In this document: positions 48,970 through 58,017 of the stretch, piece by piece | Position numbering within the stretch: position 1 is the first letter of the stretch | Layout of the letters: each line of letters begins with the position of its first letter | Program-made: the position numbers and the translations under genes | Assembly: GCA_965247665.1 (NCBI GenBank) | Contig: CBDFHH010000005.1 | Coordinates: forward strand, 1,302,001-1,366,000 | Source of the DNA: CAUZWH01 sp965247665 | GTDB taxonomy: Bacteria > Pseudomonadota > Alphaproteobacteria > SHVV01 | Reading direction: 5' to 3' | DNA: 64,000 bases | The notes under the pieces: model-generated | What the model saw: only the letters and a program-made list of their open reading frames with translations | What the model was told of the DNA's origin: nothing | Database searches by the model: none

Positions 48970-49302
48970 ATGAAGAAGTTAGCGCTGGGTGTGGTGGCGG
49001 CATTGATCACCTTCGGCGTCCTGACCAATACCGGCGCTCAAGCGTTGACCGCCACCGAATACCAATCATTGCGGCAGATATGGAAGCTCGGCTACGTCGT
49101 CGGCATCGCCCATGGCCGCAAGCTCTATCGCAACCGCGGCGCCGATCCGCGCGAGGCCGCGATGGACGCCTGTATCCCCAACATGTCGGACGTCGAAATC
49201 GTCGACGTCGTCGCGGCCTATCTCGCCGCCAACCCGGCCGCCGCCGACCGCCCGGCGGCCGAAGCGGTACTCGACGCTGTCGCGGACCACTGCATGAAGT
49301 GA
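48970..49302 (+). CDS. Small exported protein, possibly Rap1a/Tai-like
   Basis: A 110-residue protein with a signal peptide (MKKLALGVVAALITFGVL, cut likely after AQA). The mature part has WKLGYVVGIAHGRKLY, ACIPNMSDVEIVDVVAAYLAANP and DAVADHCMK. The Gly-Tyr entry, the Cys-x-Pro, the YLxxNP turn and a final Cys resemble the Rap1a/Tai small periplasmic family, some of which are type VI immunity proteins. The similarity is loose and no effector gene is adjacent. The two Cys may form a disulfide. Confidence 0.6.
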   Translation: MKKLALGVVAALITFGVLTNTGAQALTATEYQSLRQIWKLGYVVGIAHGRKLYRNRGADPREAAMDACIPNMSDVEIVDVVAAYLAANPAAADRPAAEAVLDAVADHCMK

Positions 49303-49525
49303 ATCCGCACAAATCTGCCGGCGTCGAGACGGCGGCATCTTTCGCAAACTCGCCTACGCCGCTTGTGCCGCCATCACCCCGGTGGCGCTCCCGCTGTGGT
49401 CCCAGACCGGACTGTTCGGGCACCGCTCGACTTCCCGCCAGGCAGTCCGGGTTGGACCTCGGGCGTCATGGCACCCAGGCCCAACCCGACGCTGACCGCC
49501 GTGACCCCGTGACCGCCTTCGCTTC

Positions 49526-50452
49526 CTACACCTGCCGCTTCGCTGCAACCGGCTGGTCGCCACGCGACTGCAGGTAGTTGCACAGTGCCGGCACCGCGAC
49601 GCCGACAACGACAAGAGCCATGCCGCCAAACTCGACCGCGCTGATCGTTTCGTCCAGGATGACCGCGGCGAGCGTGACGCCGAACGGGGTTTGCAACACC
49701 GAGTAAAGGCTGATCCGGCCCATGGCGATGTGTCGGAGCGCGAAGTTATACAAAAAGAACGCCGCGGCGCTGATCCCGGTTCCGGTGTAGAGGAACACCA
49801 GCCAGATGTCGACGCTCGCCCGCGGCGCCCAGGCCAGCGGGGTGTTCTCGCCGAACAGGCCGAGCGCGGCGTAGCCCGCGAGCGCCCCGCCGCTGATCAT
49901 CAGCGCCGTGGTGAGCAGCGGGCGCCCACGATCGCGCGCCGCGCGGCGCAGCACCAGTTGGGCAAAGCAGATCAGCAGAACGGCACCGAGCATCAAGGCG
50001 TCGCCGGTGAGGGTTGTGACCGAGTGCGTCGCGGTATCCGAAACCAGGATAAGGGTGCCGATCAGTGCGAGTACGGCGCCGCCGATGACCGGCGGCGTCA
50101 TCGGTTCGCGGAGAAAAAGACGACCGACGATGGTCGCGAAGATCGGCATCGTCGACATGATCACCACCGCATGCACAGCGGTCGTCATCGTGAGCGCGAC
50201 ATACGCCATCACCGCGATGATGCCGGGATCGACGATCCCCGCGACGAAGGGCTGCCAGCCGACGATTCGCAGCTGCCGCAACTGGCTCGCGACCAGCGCC
50301 ACCAGCCACAACAATGCCATAGCCACCGTGAAGCGGAAGGCAACCGCCTCGAACACCGGAATGACCGGCAGGATGAACTTGATCGCTGTTGCCGACGAAG
50401 ACCAGAAGGTCACGGCCAGGATCATCGACATGTGGGGAAGCGCGGCACTCAT
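49526..50452 (-). CDS. EamA/DMT-family transporter
   Basis: A 308-residue, 10-helix drug/metabolite transporter with two EamA repeats, for example VFEAVAFRFTVAMALLWL, IVGRLFLREPMTPPVIGGAVLALIGTLI and ILDETISAVEFGGMALVVVGV. Substrates of this family are diverse (amino acids, nucleotide-related metabolites, others). It is transcribed toward the small exported protein gene and divergent from the aldehyde dehydrogenase gene. The 223 nt between 49303 and 49525 hold nothing recognisable. Confidence 0.88.
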   Translation of the reverse strand: MSAALPHMSMILAVTFWSSSATAIKFILPVIPVFEAVAFRFTVAMALLWLVALVASQLRQLRIVGWQPFVAGIVDPGIIAVMAYVALTMTTAVHAVVIMSTMPIFATIVGRLFLREPMTPPVIGGAVLALIGTLILVSDTATHSVTTLTGDALMLGAVLLICFAQLVLRRAARDRGRPLLTTALMISGGALAGYAALGLFGENTPLAWAPRASVDIWLVFLYTGTGISAAAFFLYNFALRHIAMGRISLYSVLQTPFGVTLAAVILDETISAVEFGGMALVVVGVAVPALCNYLQSRGDQPVAAKRQV

Positions 50453-50558
50453 GGTACACCGTGTTGCGACGCGGTTTCCGCCAACGGGGCGTACCGCAGG
50501 GTCGGCTTTGACGCTAAGTTAGCCGCCAACGGAACCCCAAAGCTACCGGGAGAACACC

Positions 50559-52058
50559 ATGTCCGATGCGCCCACGGCCGAAGATTACCGCAACCGGGCC
50601 GACGCCCTTTCGATCCGCAACCAAGCCTTCATCGCCGGTAATTTCGTAGATTCCGCGAGCGGCGCAACCTTCGATTGCGTCAGCCCGATTGACGGCAAGG
50701 TACTGGCGCTGGTCGCGGCGTGCGACGAGCAGGACGTCAACCGCGCCGTCGCCACCGCGCGCAAGGCGTTCGACGATGGCGTGTGGTCCGGGTTGGCGCC
50801 GGCCAAGCGTAAGCGCACGCTGCAGAAGTTCGCCGATTTGATCTCGACCAACCGCGGCGAGCTGGCGCTGCTCGAGACCCTCGATATGGGCAAGCCGATC
50901 CGTTATTCGCAATCGGTCGATATCGGTGGCGCCGCCAATTGCATCGCCTGGTACGCCGAAGCCATCGACAAGCTCTACGACCAGGTGGCGCCGACCGATC
51001 CCTCGGCGGTAGCGCTGCTGACGCGCGAGCCGGTGGGCGTCGTTGCGGCGGTGGTACCGTGGAACTTTCCTTTACTGATCACCTGCTGGAAGCTCGGCCC
51101 GGCCCTCGCCGCCGGCAACAGCGTCGTGCTTAAGCCGGCGGAGCAGTCGCCGCTAACCGCGATCCGAATCGCCGAGCTGGCCGCACAAGCCGGGATTCCG
51201 GAAGGCGTGCTCAACGTGCTGCCGGGCTATGGCGAGACCGCCGGTCAGGCGCTGGGCCGGCACATGGACGTCGATTGCGTCACTTTCACCGGCTCGACCG
51301 AGGTCGGCAAGCTGTTCCTGAAATACTCGGCCGAATCCAACATGAAGCAGGTGAGCCTCGAATGCGGCGGCAAATCGCCCAACATCGTGATGGCCGACGC
51401 GCCCGATCTCGACGCCGCCGCCAAGGCGGCCGCGTTCGGCATCTATTTCAACCAGGGCGAAGTGTGTAATGCCGGCTCGCGCCTGCTGGTCGAAGAATCG
51501 ATCAAGGACGAATTCGTCGAAAAGGTGATGGGGGTCGGGCAGCGCCTGCAGCCCGGCGATCCGCTCGATCCCAAGACCCATATGGGCGCCATGGTCGACG
51601 CGGCGCAGACCGAGCGGGTGATGCGCTATGTCGAAGCCGGCAAGAAGGAGGGTGCGGAGCTCAAGATGGGCGGCAACCGTGCCCGCGAGGACACCGGCGG
51701 CTGCTATATCGCGCCGACTCTGTTCGACGGCGTCGACAATTCGATGGCCATCGCTCAGGAGGAAATCTTCGGCCCGGTGCTGGCCACCATCGCCTTCAAG
51801 GACGCCGAGGAAGCGCTCAAGATCGGCAACGACACGGTCTACGGCCTCGCCGCGGCGGTATGGACGCGCGACATCGGTACCGCCCACCGCATGGCCCGCG
51901 GTCTGCGGGCCGGCACGGTGTGGGTCAATACCTATGACGCGGTCGACATGTCGACCCCGTTCGGCGGCTACAAGCAGTCCGGCTTCGGTCGCGACCGCTC
52001 GCTGCACGCGATCGAGAAGTACACCCAACTCAAGACCACTTGGATCAACGTGGCGTAG
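50559..52058 (+). CDS. Aldehyde dehydrogenase (PuuC/gamma-glutamyl-aminobutyraldehyde dehydrogenase-like)
   Basis: A 499-residue NAD(P)-dependent aldehyde dehydrogenase. The cofactor region is VVPWNFPLLITCWKLGPALAAGN and VLKPAEQSPLTA. The general-base Glu lies in VSLECGGKSPNIV, the catalytic Cys in NQGEVCNAGSRLLVEE, and the C-terminal motif is PFGGYKQSGFGRDRS. The N-terminal pattern and SVDIGGAANCIAWYAEAIDKLYDQVAPT resemble PuuC-type enzymes of putrescine or polyamine breakdown, but substrate is not certain. No other polyamine gene is nearby. Confidence 0.9.
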   Translation: MSDAPTAEDYRNRADALSIRNQAFIAGNFVDSASGATFDCVSPIDGKVLALVAACDEQDVNRAVATARKAFDDGVWSGLAPAKRKRTLQKFADLISTNRGELALLETLDMGKPIRYSQSVDIGGAANCIAWYAEAIDKLYDQVAPTDPSAVALLTREPVGVVAAVVPWNFPLLITCWKLGPALAAGNSVVLKPAEQSPLTAIRIAELAAQAGIPEGVLNVLPGYGETAGQALGRHMDVDCVTFTGSTEVGKLFLKYSAESNMKQVSLECGGKSPNIVMADAPDLDAAAKAAAFGIYFNQGEVCNAGSRLLVEESIKDEFVEKVMGVGQRLQPGDPLDPKTHMGAMVDAAQTERVMRYVEAGKKEGAELKMGGNRAREDTGGCYIAPTLFDGVDNSMAIAQEEIFGPVLATIAFKDAEEALKIGNDTVYGLAAAVWTRDIGTAHRMARGLRAGTVWVNTYDAVDMSTPFGGYKQSGFGRDRSLHAIEKYTQLKTTWINVA

Positions 52059-52280
52059 CGGCGTGGCGCGGCGAAGTCGCTCCGATCCACACAATGCGGG
52101 CGTGGTCGTCCAGGTCCTCGAAGCCGAGGCAAATCGGCTAGAGTTCAGAACGACTCTCGGAGATCGATCGGGAACGATTCTCGCCTCCCATATTTGGGAT
52201 CCTCTGGATCTGCTTGAAGACCGGGACGCGAACGTCGATCGTATGCGCGTCGGATAGCAGCGGTAGCGCGAGCGAACGGG

Positions 52281-53156
52281 ATGCCGCCGTCAGTTTCAGA
52301 CCTCCAATCGCGCGTCGGCCGGACCCTGACTCGCGAGGACATTGTCGCGCCCGGGCCGGCGCGGGCGGCGCTGGCAACGCTGGGGCGCGATGATTGGGCG
52401 CCCGCCGTTGGCGACGAGCTGCCGCCGGCGTGGCACATGTTTTATTGCGTGGCGACCGACCTGCCCGGCGCACTGGGCTTCGACGGTTTGCCCCGGGCCT
52501 ACGAGGTGATCCCCGAGCTGCCGCTGCCGCGGCGCATGTTCGCCGGCGCCCGCATGCGCTTTCATTCGCCGCTCCGCATCGGCGATCGCATTCGCCTCGA
52601 GAGCGAGCTCAAATCGCTCGACGATAAGCGCGGCCGCACCGGCGCACTGATCTTCGCCACGGTGCTCAATCGGGTGTTTCGCGACGGCGACGTACTCGCC
52701 ACGGAAGAGGAGTACGACATCGTCGCCCGCGAAGCAGTAGCACCGGGTGCGACCAATCCGATGCCCAAGACCGAACCGGTGCCGGACGACCCACCCTGGC
52801 AGGATGCGGTGGCGGTCGACGCCGTGATGCTGTTCCGCTTTTCGGCTTTGGTGTTCAACCCCCACCGGATCCACTACGACCGCACCCACGCCGCCGGCGT
52901 CGAGGGCTATCCCGGCCTCGTCGTGCACGGACCCCTGCACCTGATCCTGCTGCTCGAGTTGCTGCGCCGATACGCGCCGGAGCGCCCGATCTCGTCGCTG
53001 GCGATGCGGGCTAAGGCGCCGCTGTTCGACGACGCCCCGGTGCGGCTCGCCGGTCGTCTGACCGCTGACGGCACCGGCGCCGAACTATGGACCGTGACGC
53101 CCGAAGGCGGCATCGCCACCGAGGTCGGCGCTGCGTTCGCGGAGCCGGGCGCGTGA
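52281..53156 (+). CDS. MaoC/HTD2-like acyl-CoA hydratase, mesaconyl-C4-CoA hydratase-type
   Basis: A 291-residue double-hotdog hydratase. The first half resembles the FAS1-like dehydratase domain (AYEVIPELPLPRRMFAGARMRFHSPL, GDRIRLESELKSL). The second half carries MLFRFSALVFNPHRIHYDRTHAAGVEGYPGLVVHGPL, where Asn, Pro and His mark the hydratase active site. The same layout is found in mesaconyl-C4-CoA hydratase and HTD2-like enzymes. The stop overlaps the CoA-transferase GTG by 4 nt. The 222 nt before it hold nothing recognisable. Confidence 0.82.
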   Translation: MPPSVSDLQSRVGRTLTREDIVAPGPARAALATLGRDDWAPAVGDELPPAWHMFYCVATDLPGALGFDGLPRAYEVIPELPLPRRMFAGARMRFHSPLRIGDRIRLESELKSLDDKRGRTGALIFATVLNRVFRDGDVLATEEEYDIVAREAVAPGATNPMPKTEPVPDDPPWQDAVAVDAVMLFRFSALVFNPHRIHYDRTHAAGVEGYPGLVVHGPLHLILLLELLRRYAPERPISSLAMRAKAPLFDDAPVRLAGRLTADGTGAELWTVTPEGGIATEVGAAFAEPGA

Positions 53157-54346
53157 AACGCCGTACGGTGGTGTCGCTCGAGCAGGCGCTGTCGCTGCCC
53201 TCGTGCACGCTGCGCTTCGTCCAGCTCGGCTGGCGGGTGATCCGTATCGAGGCGACGCCGGGCGCGGGGCCCGACCTGCCGGGCGATCCTAACCGCTATG
53301 TCGGCGGCGAGGTGGCCGGACCGGACCGGCGCAGCTACTACCTCGCGCCCAACGTCGGCAAGGAGGTAATCGCCCTCAATTTGCGCGATCCCCGGGGCCA
53401 CGCGGTGCTGCACCGGTTGATCGGCGCGCTCGCTGTCGACGTGTTCTGCTGCAACACCCTGCCGGCCCGCTACGCCCGGCTGGGCATCGACTATGAGACC
53501 CTCACCGCGATCAAGCCCGACATCATCTGGGCCGGGATCTCGGCGCTGGGCCCGGAGTTCCCCGACATGCCGGGCTACGACCCGATGGTGCAGGCGCGGG
53601 TCGGCCTGATGGAGTTGACCGGCGATGCCGACGGCCCGCCGACCCTGATCGGCATTCCGCTGGTCGACCTCAAGGCTGGCGACGAAGCCTATTCCAGCAT
53701 CTTGCGCGCGCTGGTCGAACGCGCCGAGACCGGGCGCGGCCAGCGTATCGACGTGTCGATGTTCCAGGCCGCGGCGTCGTGGCTGATCGCCCAGATGCCG
53801 CTGATCGATCTCGGCGACGATCCTTGGCTCTACCGCCGCAACGGCAACGCCGAGCGCAATTTCGTGCCCTCCAGCACCTATGCCGCGAAGGACGGCCACG
53901 TCTTCATAGTCGTCGGCAACGACATTCAGTGGCGACGGCTTATCGAGATCCCGAAATTCGCGTCGCTCGCTACCGACCAACGCGCCACCATTGAGGGCCG
54001 CAAGCAGGATCGCGAGGCGCTGTGGCGCGACCTCGCTGCAATCACCAGAAACTTCGACGTCGATGAGATCGTCGCCGACCTGAAGCAGGCCCGGCTGGTT
54101 CACTCGGTGATCCGTGATATCCGCGAGGTCCACGGTTGGGACTATGTCCGCGCCCGCATGACCCACACCGAGCTGCCGGACGGTACGCCGATCGGCATGC
54201 AACCAAAGGCGGTCGACGTTCCGGACACACCATCGCAATTCCCGCTCGCGCCGCGCTATGCCGCGCATACGCGCAGCGTCCTTGCCGATGCCGGCTACGA
54301 TGCGGCCGCATGCGACGCGCTCGAAGCGGCGGGCGTGATTGCCTAG
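53153..54346 (+). CDS. Class III (CaiB/BaiF) CoA-transferase
   Basis: A 397-residue family III CoA-transferase starting with GTG in the 4-nt overlap with the hydratase gene. The N-terminal motif is VVSLEQALSLPSCTLRFVQLGWRVIRIE, followed by NVGKEVIALNLRDPRGHAVLHRL, PGYDPMVQARVGLMELTG, and the region PLVDLKAGDEAYSSILRAL with the expected catalytic Asp. It transfers CoA between an organic acid and its acyl-CoA donor. Paired with a mesaconyl-CoA-hydratase-like protein it could act on methylsuccinate, mesaconate or citramalate-type acids. This is inference. Confidence 0.85.
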   Translation: MKRRTVVSLEQALSLPSCTLRFVQLGWRVIRIEATPGAGPDLPGDPNRYVGGEVAGPDRRSYYLAPNVGKEVIALNLRDPRGHAVLHRLIGALAVDVFCCNTLPARYARLGIDYETLTAIKPDIIWAGISALGPEFPDMPGYDPMVQARVGLMELTGDADGPPTLIGIPLVDLKAGDEAYSSILRALVERAETGRGQRIDVSMFQAAASWLIAQMPLIDLGDDPWLYRRNGNAERNFVPSSTYAAKDGHVFIVVGNDIQWRRLIEIPKFASLATDQRATIEGRKQDREALWRDLAAITRNFDVDEIVADLKQARLVHSVIRDIREVHGWDYVRARMTHTELPDGTPIGMQPKAVDVPDTPSQFPLAPRYAAHTRSVLADAGYDAAACDALEAAGVIA

Positions 54347-54413
54347 GCCAAGGCCGATACGGCCGTCACTCGCCCGCGCCACGGCGGGACACGCCCACCG
54401 TCGGGTTGGTTGC

Positions 54414-55328
54414 TCATAGACGCACCGGAGGGTCGAGCCTCGGCAGCCAGTCGTCGATCTCGGCCGCATCGGGAATGCTCGATTGGGCGCCGCGCTTGCG
54501 GCATGCCAGGCTGCCCGCGACCGCGGCACGGTGGAACGCGACGGGGAGCTCGGCGCCGCCATCCAATGCCGCGGCCAATGCGCCAACGAAACTGTCGCCG
54601 GCGCCGACCGCGTCGACCACTTCGATCGACGGCACGCCGACGCGCCAAGCGTCGGTCGCGGTGTGCGCGACCGCGCCGGCCTCGCCGAGCGTGACGATGA
54701 CCGTGCCGGTCCCGGCTTCGACGATACGTCGCGCAGCCATGGTGTGGTCGCCGCCGCCGCCGAGCTTGGCCGCCACGCCGGCTGCTTCGGATTCGTTGAC
54801 AATCAGCATATCGAGGATCGCGAGGATTTCCGCCGGTACCGGCGCGACCGGCGCGACGTTGAGGATGGTGCGTACCCCGCGGTCATGGGCGGCGCAAATC
54901 GCCTCCCAGTTTTCCGTCGGTTCGGTCTCCATCTGCAGCAACAGGGTCGTGCCCCAGGCGCCGGGTTGGTTGAGCTGGCTCGCCAGCGAAGCGAGATTGA
55001 CGCCGGTGGCGGCGACGATCTGGTTCTCACCGCCGGCATCGACCGCGATCATGGCGATGCCGGTATGCCCGGCGCGGCGCACGACTCCGCTCAGATCGAT
55101 CCCGGCTTCGGCCAACGGCGCCAGCGCCAGATCGGCGAAATCGTCCGTGCCGACCGATCCTACCATGACCACCGCGGCACCGGCCCGCGCGGCTGCCAGC
55201 GCTTGGTTGGCGCCTTTACCGCCGGCGTAGGTGTCGTAGTGGGTGGTGGCGATGGTTTCGCCGGGGCCGGGCAGCCGCGCGACAGCCGCTACCAGGTCGA
55301 GATTGATCGAGCCAAAGACCGTGATCAC
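54414..55328 (-). CDS. rbsK: Ribokinase (PfkB family)
   Basis: A 304-residue sugar kinase. The substrate motif is GSINLDLVAAVARLPGPGETI and DTYAGGKGANQALAAARAGA, the nucleotide/catalytic motif is DAVGAGDSFVGALAAAL with the base Asp near residue 250, and NVAPVAPVPAEILA lies between them. It phosphorylates ribose, producing ribose-5-phosphate. Its ATG overlaps the stop of the nucleoside hydrolase gene by 4 nt (55325-55328), so the freed ribose can be phosphorylated by a co-translated enzyme. Confidence 0.92.
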   Translation of the reverse strand: MITVFGSINLDLVAAVARLPGPGETIATTHYDTYAGGKGANQALAAARAGAAVVMVGSVGTDDFADLALAPLAEAGIDLSGVVRRAGHTGIAMIAVDAGGENQIVAATGVNLASLASQLNQPGAWGTTLLLQMETEPTENWEAICAAHDRGVRTILNVAPVAPVPAEILAILDMLIVNESEAAGVAAKLGGGGDHTMAARRIVEAGTGTVIVTLGEAGAVAHTATDAWRVGVPSIEVVDAVGAGDSFVGALAAALDGGAELPVAFHRAAVAGSLACRKRGAQSSIPDAAEIDDWLPRLDPPVRL

Positions 55329-56266
55329 AGGCGGGCGAGACGCTCGATCAGCAGGTCATAAAAACCGTCGGCGTCGATCGAGTGAATCCAGGTGGCGTTG
55401 GGCGCTTTGCCCGTAACGCCCCAATAGTCGACCACCGTGGCTCCCATCGTCAGTGCGGAGTGGGTCTCGATGGCGACGTAGACGGGCTTGCCGGCGAACA
55501 GATCCGGCCGCAACAGAAACGCGATCGTACAGGGATCGTGCAGCGGCCCGCCCTTGCTGCCATATTTTTCGATGTCGTAGCGGTCGTAGAATTCGAGCAT
55601 GGCCTGCGCCGAAGCGGCGAGCGGCGTGCCGATCGCGGCGATGCGCTCCAGCCGCGCCGGGGTCGTCAGGGCCTGGTGAGTGACATCGAGCGACATCACG
55701 GTGATCGGCCGGCCGCACTCGAACACGACGTGAGCGGCGTGCGGGTCGACATAAATATTGAACTCGGCAGCCGGGGTGATGTTGCCGCCCTCGCGGAACC
55801 CGCCGCCCATGAGCACGATCCGGTCGATCTTGTCGATGATCGCGGGTTGCTTGACGAAGGCGGTAGCGACGTTGGTCAGCGGGCCCGTCGGCACCAGGGT
55901 GATCGAGGCATCGTCGGCGGCGCTCAGCGTGTCGATGATGAAATCGACCGCGTGTCGGGGCTGCAGCGGCAACTCCGGTTCGTAGATCTCGATGCCGTCG
56001 ATACCGCTCTTGCCGTGGATGTATTCGGCGGTTATCAGCTGGCGTACCATCGGCCGCTCGCAGCCTGCAAAGACCTTGGCTTCCGGTTTGCCCGCCATCT
56101 CGCAGATCAGCCGGCCGTTGCGCTGGGTAAGCGCCAGGGGGACATTGCCGGCGACGGTGGTAATGCCGAGGATGTCCAGCTCCTCGGGCGACGCCAGCGC
56201 CAGCATCAGCATCAGAGCGTCGTCTTGCCCCGGATCGCAATCGACGATTATCGGTCGCGGTGTCAT
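55325..56266 (-). CDS. Nucleoside hydrolase (inosine-uridine type)
   Basis: A 313-residue N-ribohydrolase. The calcium-binding signature is DCDPGQDDALMLMLALA at residues 9-25, with LVPTGPLTNVATAF and HDPCTIAFLL further on, the latter with the late catalytic His. It splits ribonucleosides into base and ribose. Base preference is not fixed by these motifs. It leads a two-gene salvage unit with ribokinase. Confidence 0.93.
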   Translation of the reverse strand: MTPRPIIVDCDPGQDDALMLMLALASPEELDILGITTVAGNVPLALTQRNGRLICEMAGKPEAKVFAGCERPMVRQLITAEYIHGKSGIDGIEIYEPELPLQPRHAVDFIIDTLSAADDASITLVPTGPLTNVATAFVKQPAIIDKIDRIVLMGGGFREGGNITPAAEFNIYVDPHAAHVVFECGRPITVMSLDVTHQALTTPARLERIAAIGTPLAASAQAMLEFYDRYDIEKYGSKGGPLHDPCTIAFLLRPDLFAGKPVYVAIETHSALTMGATVVDYWGVTGKAPNATWIHSIDADGFYDLLIERLARL

Positions 56267-56280
56267 CTCTCATCCACCTC

Positions 56281-56553
56281 TCATCCACCCTGCTTGACGA
56301 GGTCGCCGTCCGGTATCGCTTCGCCGAACGCGCCTGGCATGGCGAGGTCGGCGCCAAACGGCTTGAGCGCGCCGGGCACGTCGTCGTCCGGTCCTAGCGG
56401 GTGTTTCGGCGTGGCCGGGTTGGCAAGCTCGCGAGCCGTACCGTGGACCGTCGCCCTTTCGTCGGGCAGGCGTTCGACGATCCAGGACGCGACAGAGCCC
56501 TTGGCGCCGGTGACCGGCGCCGGTGTGGAGGTATCGAGGTTCATGGATGGCAC
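56281..56553 (-). pseudogene. N-terminal fragment of a dihydroflavonol-reductase-like SDR
   Basis: The 90-codon frame reads like the start of an NAD(P)-dependent epimerase/DFR-type protein: VTGAKGSVASWIVERLPDE, TVHGTARELANP, FGADLAMPGAFGEAI. The rest of such proteins (about 200 residues, including the YxxxK site) is absent; a stop follows at 56281, and the next upstream gene is the interrupted MFS. Several glycines of the Rossmann motif are changed. Most likely a truncated remnant; a short expressed peptide cannot be excluded. Confidence 0.65.
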
Positions 56554-56680
56554 CTAAATATACTCGCGTGCCGGAGGCAACATCGAAGCGGTGGCTAGGC
56601 TGGCTTGGTGCATTGGCCGCGCGGCCGTCGGACGTGTCGTTCCGATCGAGTATCGCGCCCGGCAACGTCGAACGAGACGG

Positions 56681-57889
56681 TCACTGCCGCGCTTCGATCG
56701 CGCCGAGCGTCAGCGCGACTGCCAGGCATGTTGCCCCCAGCACCGGAAACATCCAAACCGCGCCGGACCAACCGCCGAGAGACATGATCAGGAACCCGAG
56801 CAGCGGCGGGCCGGTGAGATTGCCGATGAAAGCGCCCTGGGTAACCAACCCGGCGACGACGCCGGTCTCGCTCGGCGTTCGGGTGTGAACCGGAATGCCC
56901 CCGAACACCGCGCCGGGGATCAGCCCGGCACTGAGCGGATAAAGGCAGGCAATCGCGGCGCGCGGGAGATCGCCGAGACCTTCGGCGAAGATGCCGAACG
57001 GCACCAGCATGATACCGATGGCGCCGCCCGCAAGCACGTGCCAGCGCTTGATCACGCCGGCGCCGCTGGCGCGACTGCCGACGATAGTGGCCGGTATGAA
57101 CAGGAAGATGAATGCGGCGCTCGCCAATGCCGCGGTGATGATCGGCAGACCGAGCTGCTCGAGCAGGAACGTCGGCAACCAGGTCTGTACGGCGAAGGTC
57201 GAGACGCCTATAGCTACGAAGATCAAGCTCAGCAGCCACGGACCAGGCCGCAGCAGCGCTGCGCGCGCACCGCTCAAGCTGGACCGCACGTTGGCGATCA
57301 TGCGCGCGGGCCGAACGATAACGACGAAGGCGATCAGCATTGCGGCGCACAGTGCGGTGTTGGCGGCGAAGAAGCTGCGCCAGCCCACGGTCGCGAGGAA
57401 ACCCGCCGCGGCCGCAGTGATCAGCCCGAGGCCGAGCGGGAAGAACGCGGACCAGATCCCGAGCACCAGTGTTCGATCCCGGCGCGCGGATGCGGCGATG
57501 ATCAGCGGTGTGCCGGCCACGAACATCGCCACCAGACCGACAACCTCCAGGAACCGCGCCGACAGCAGCAGCGGGGCCGTTTCCGTCACCGTAACGCCGA
57601 ACGCGCCGGCGACAAGGCAAACAAGTGCGCCGATTACCGCGCGACGGTGAACGATCCGATCGCCGAGAAAACCGGCGATCCCGCCGGCCACGGCGCCGAA
57701 CAGATTGATGATCGACGACACTCACCCGGCCCCGGCCAAGTCAAGCCCAAGATCATGCCTGATCATCGACAGAGCCGGCGCGGGCTTGCCAAGCTGCATG
57801 ACCGCCACCACGGCGGCGCCGAATATCGCGGCAACCACCGCCCAATCGGTCGCCGTGCGGACCTCCGCGGCGTTCGCCTGCGTTGTCAC
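56681..57889 (-). pseudogene. MFS transporter interrupted by one in-frame TGA
   Basis: From GTG 57889 the frame reads WAVVAAIFGAAVVAVMQLGK, ALSMIRHDLGLDLAGAG, then TGA at 57722-57724, and continues without shift: VSSIINLFGAVAGGIAGFLGDRI, the GxxxDR-like loop of an MFS permease, and on through about 12 helices to EARQ at 56681. Relatives usually carry Trp directly before the V(S) after AGAG, so a TGG-to-TGA change is the likely event. The rest (about 345 residues) is intact. A restart at the GTG just after the TGA would lack helix 1. Confidence 0.8.
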
Positions 57890-58017
57890 GAAGGGGTTGT
57901 CCCGGTTGGTCGGAAAAGGGGTGAAGCTTGTGGGCCGCAACCGGCGCCCGCGATATGGCGGTGACTCGGAGGGCCCGGGGGTGGCTGCGGTAAGATCTGC
58001 TTGTCCGGTCGCCCGGA

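Noticed and set aside
52907..54802. 631-codon minus-strand frame opposite the CoA-transferase
   Set aside because: Shadow of the forward genes; no family motif.
56591..57964. 457-codon plus-strand frame opposite the interrupted MFS gene
   Set aside because: Composition (Arg, Gln, His, Gly rich) is typical of an antisense frame, and the minus-strand frame shows transporter helices.
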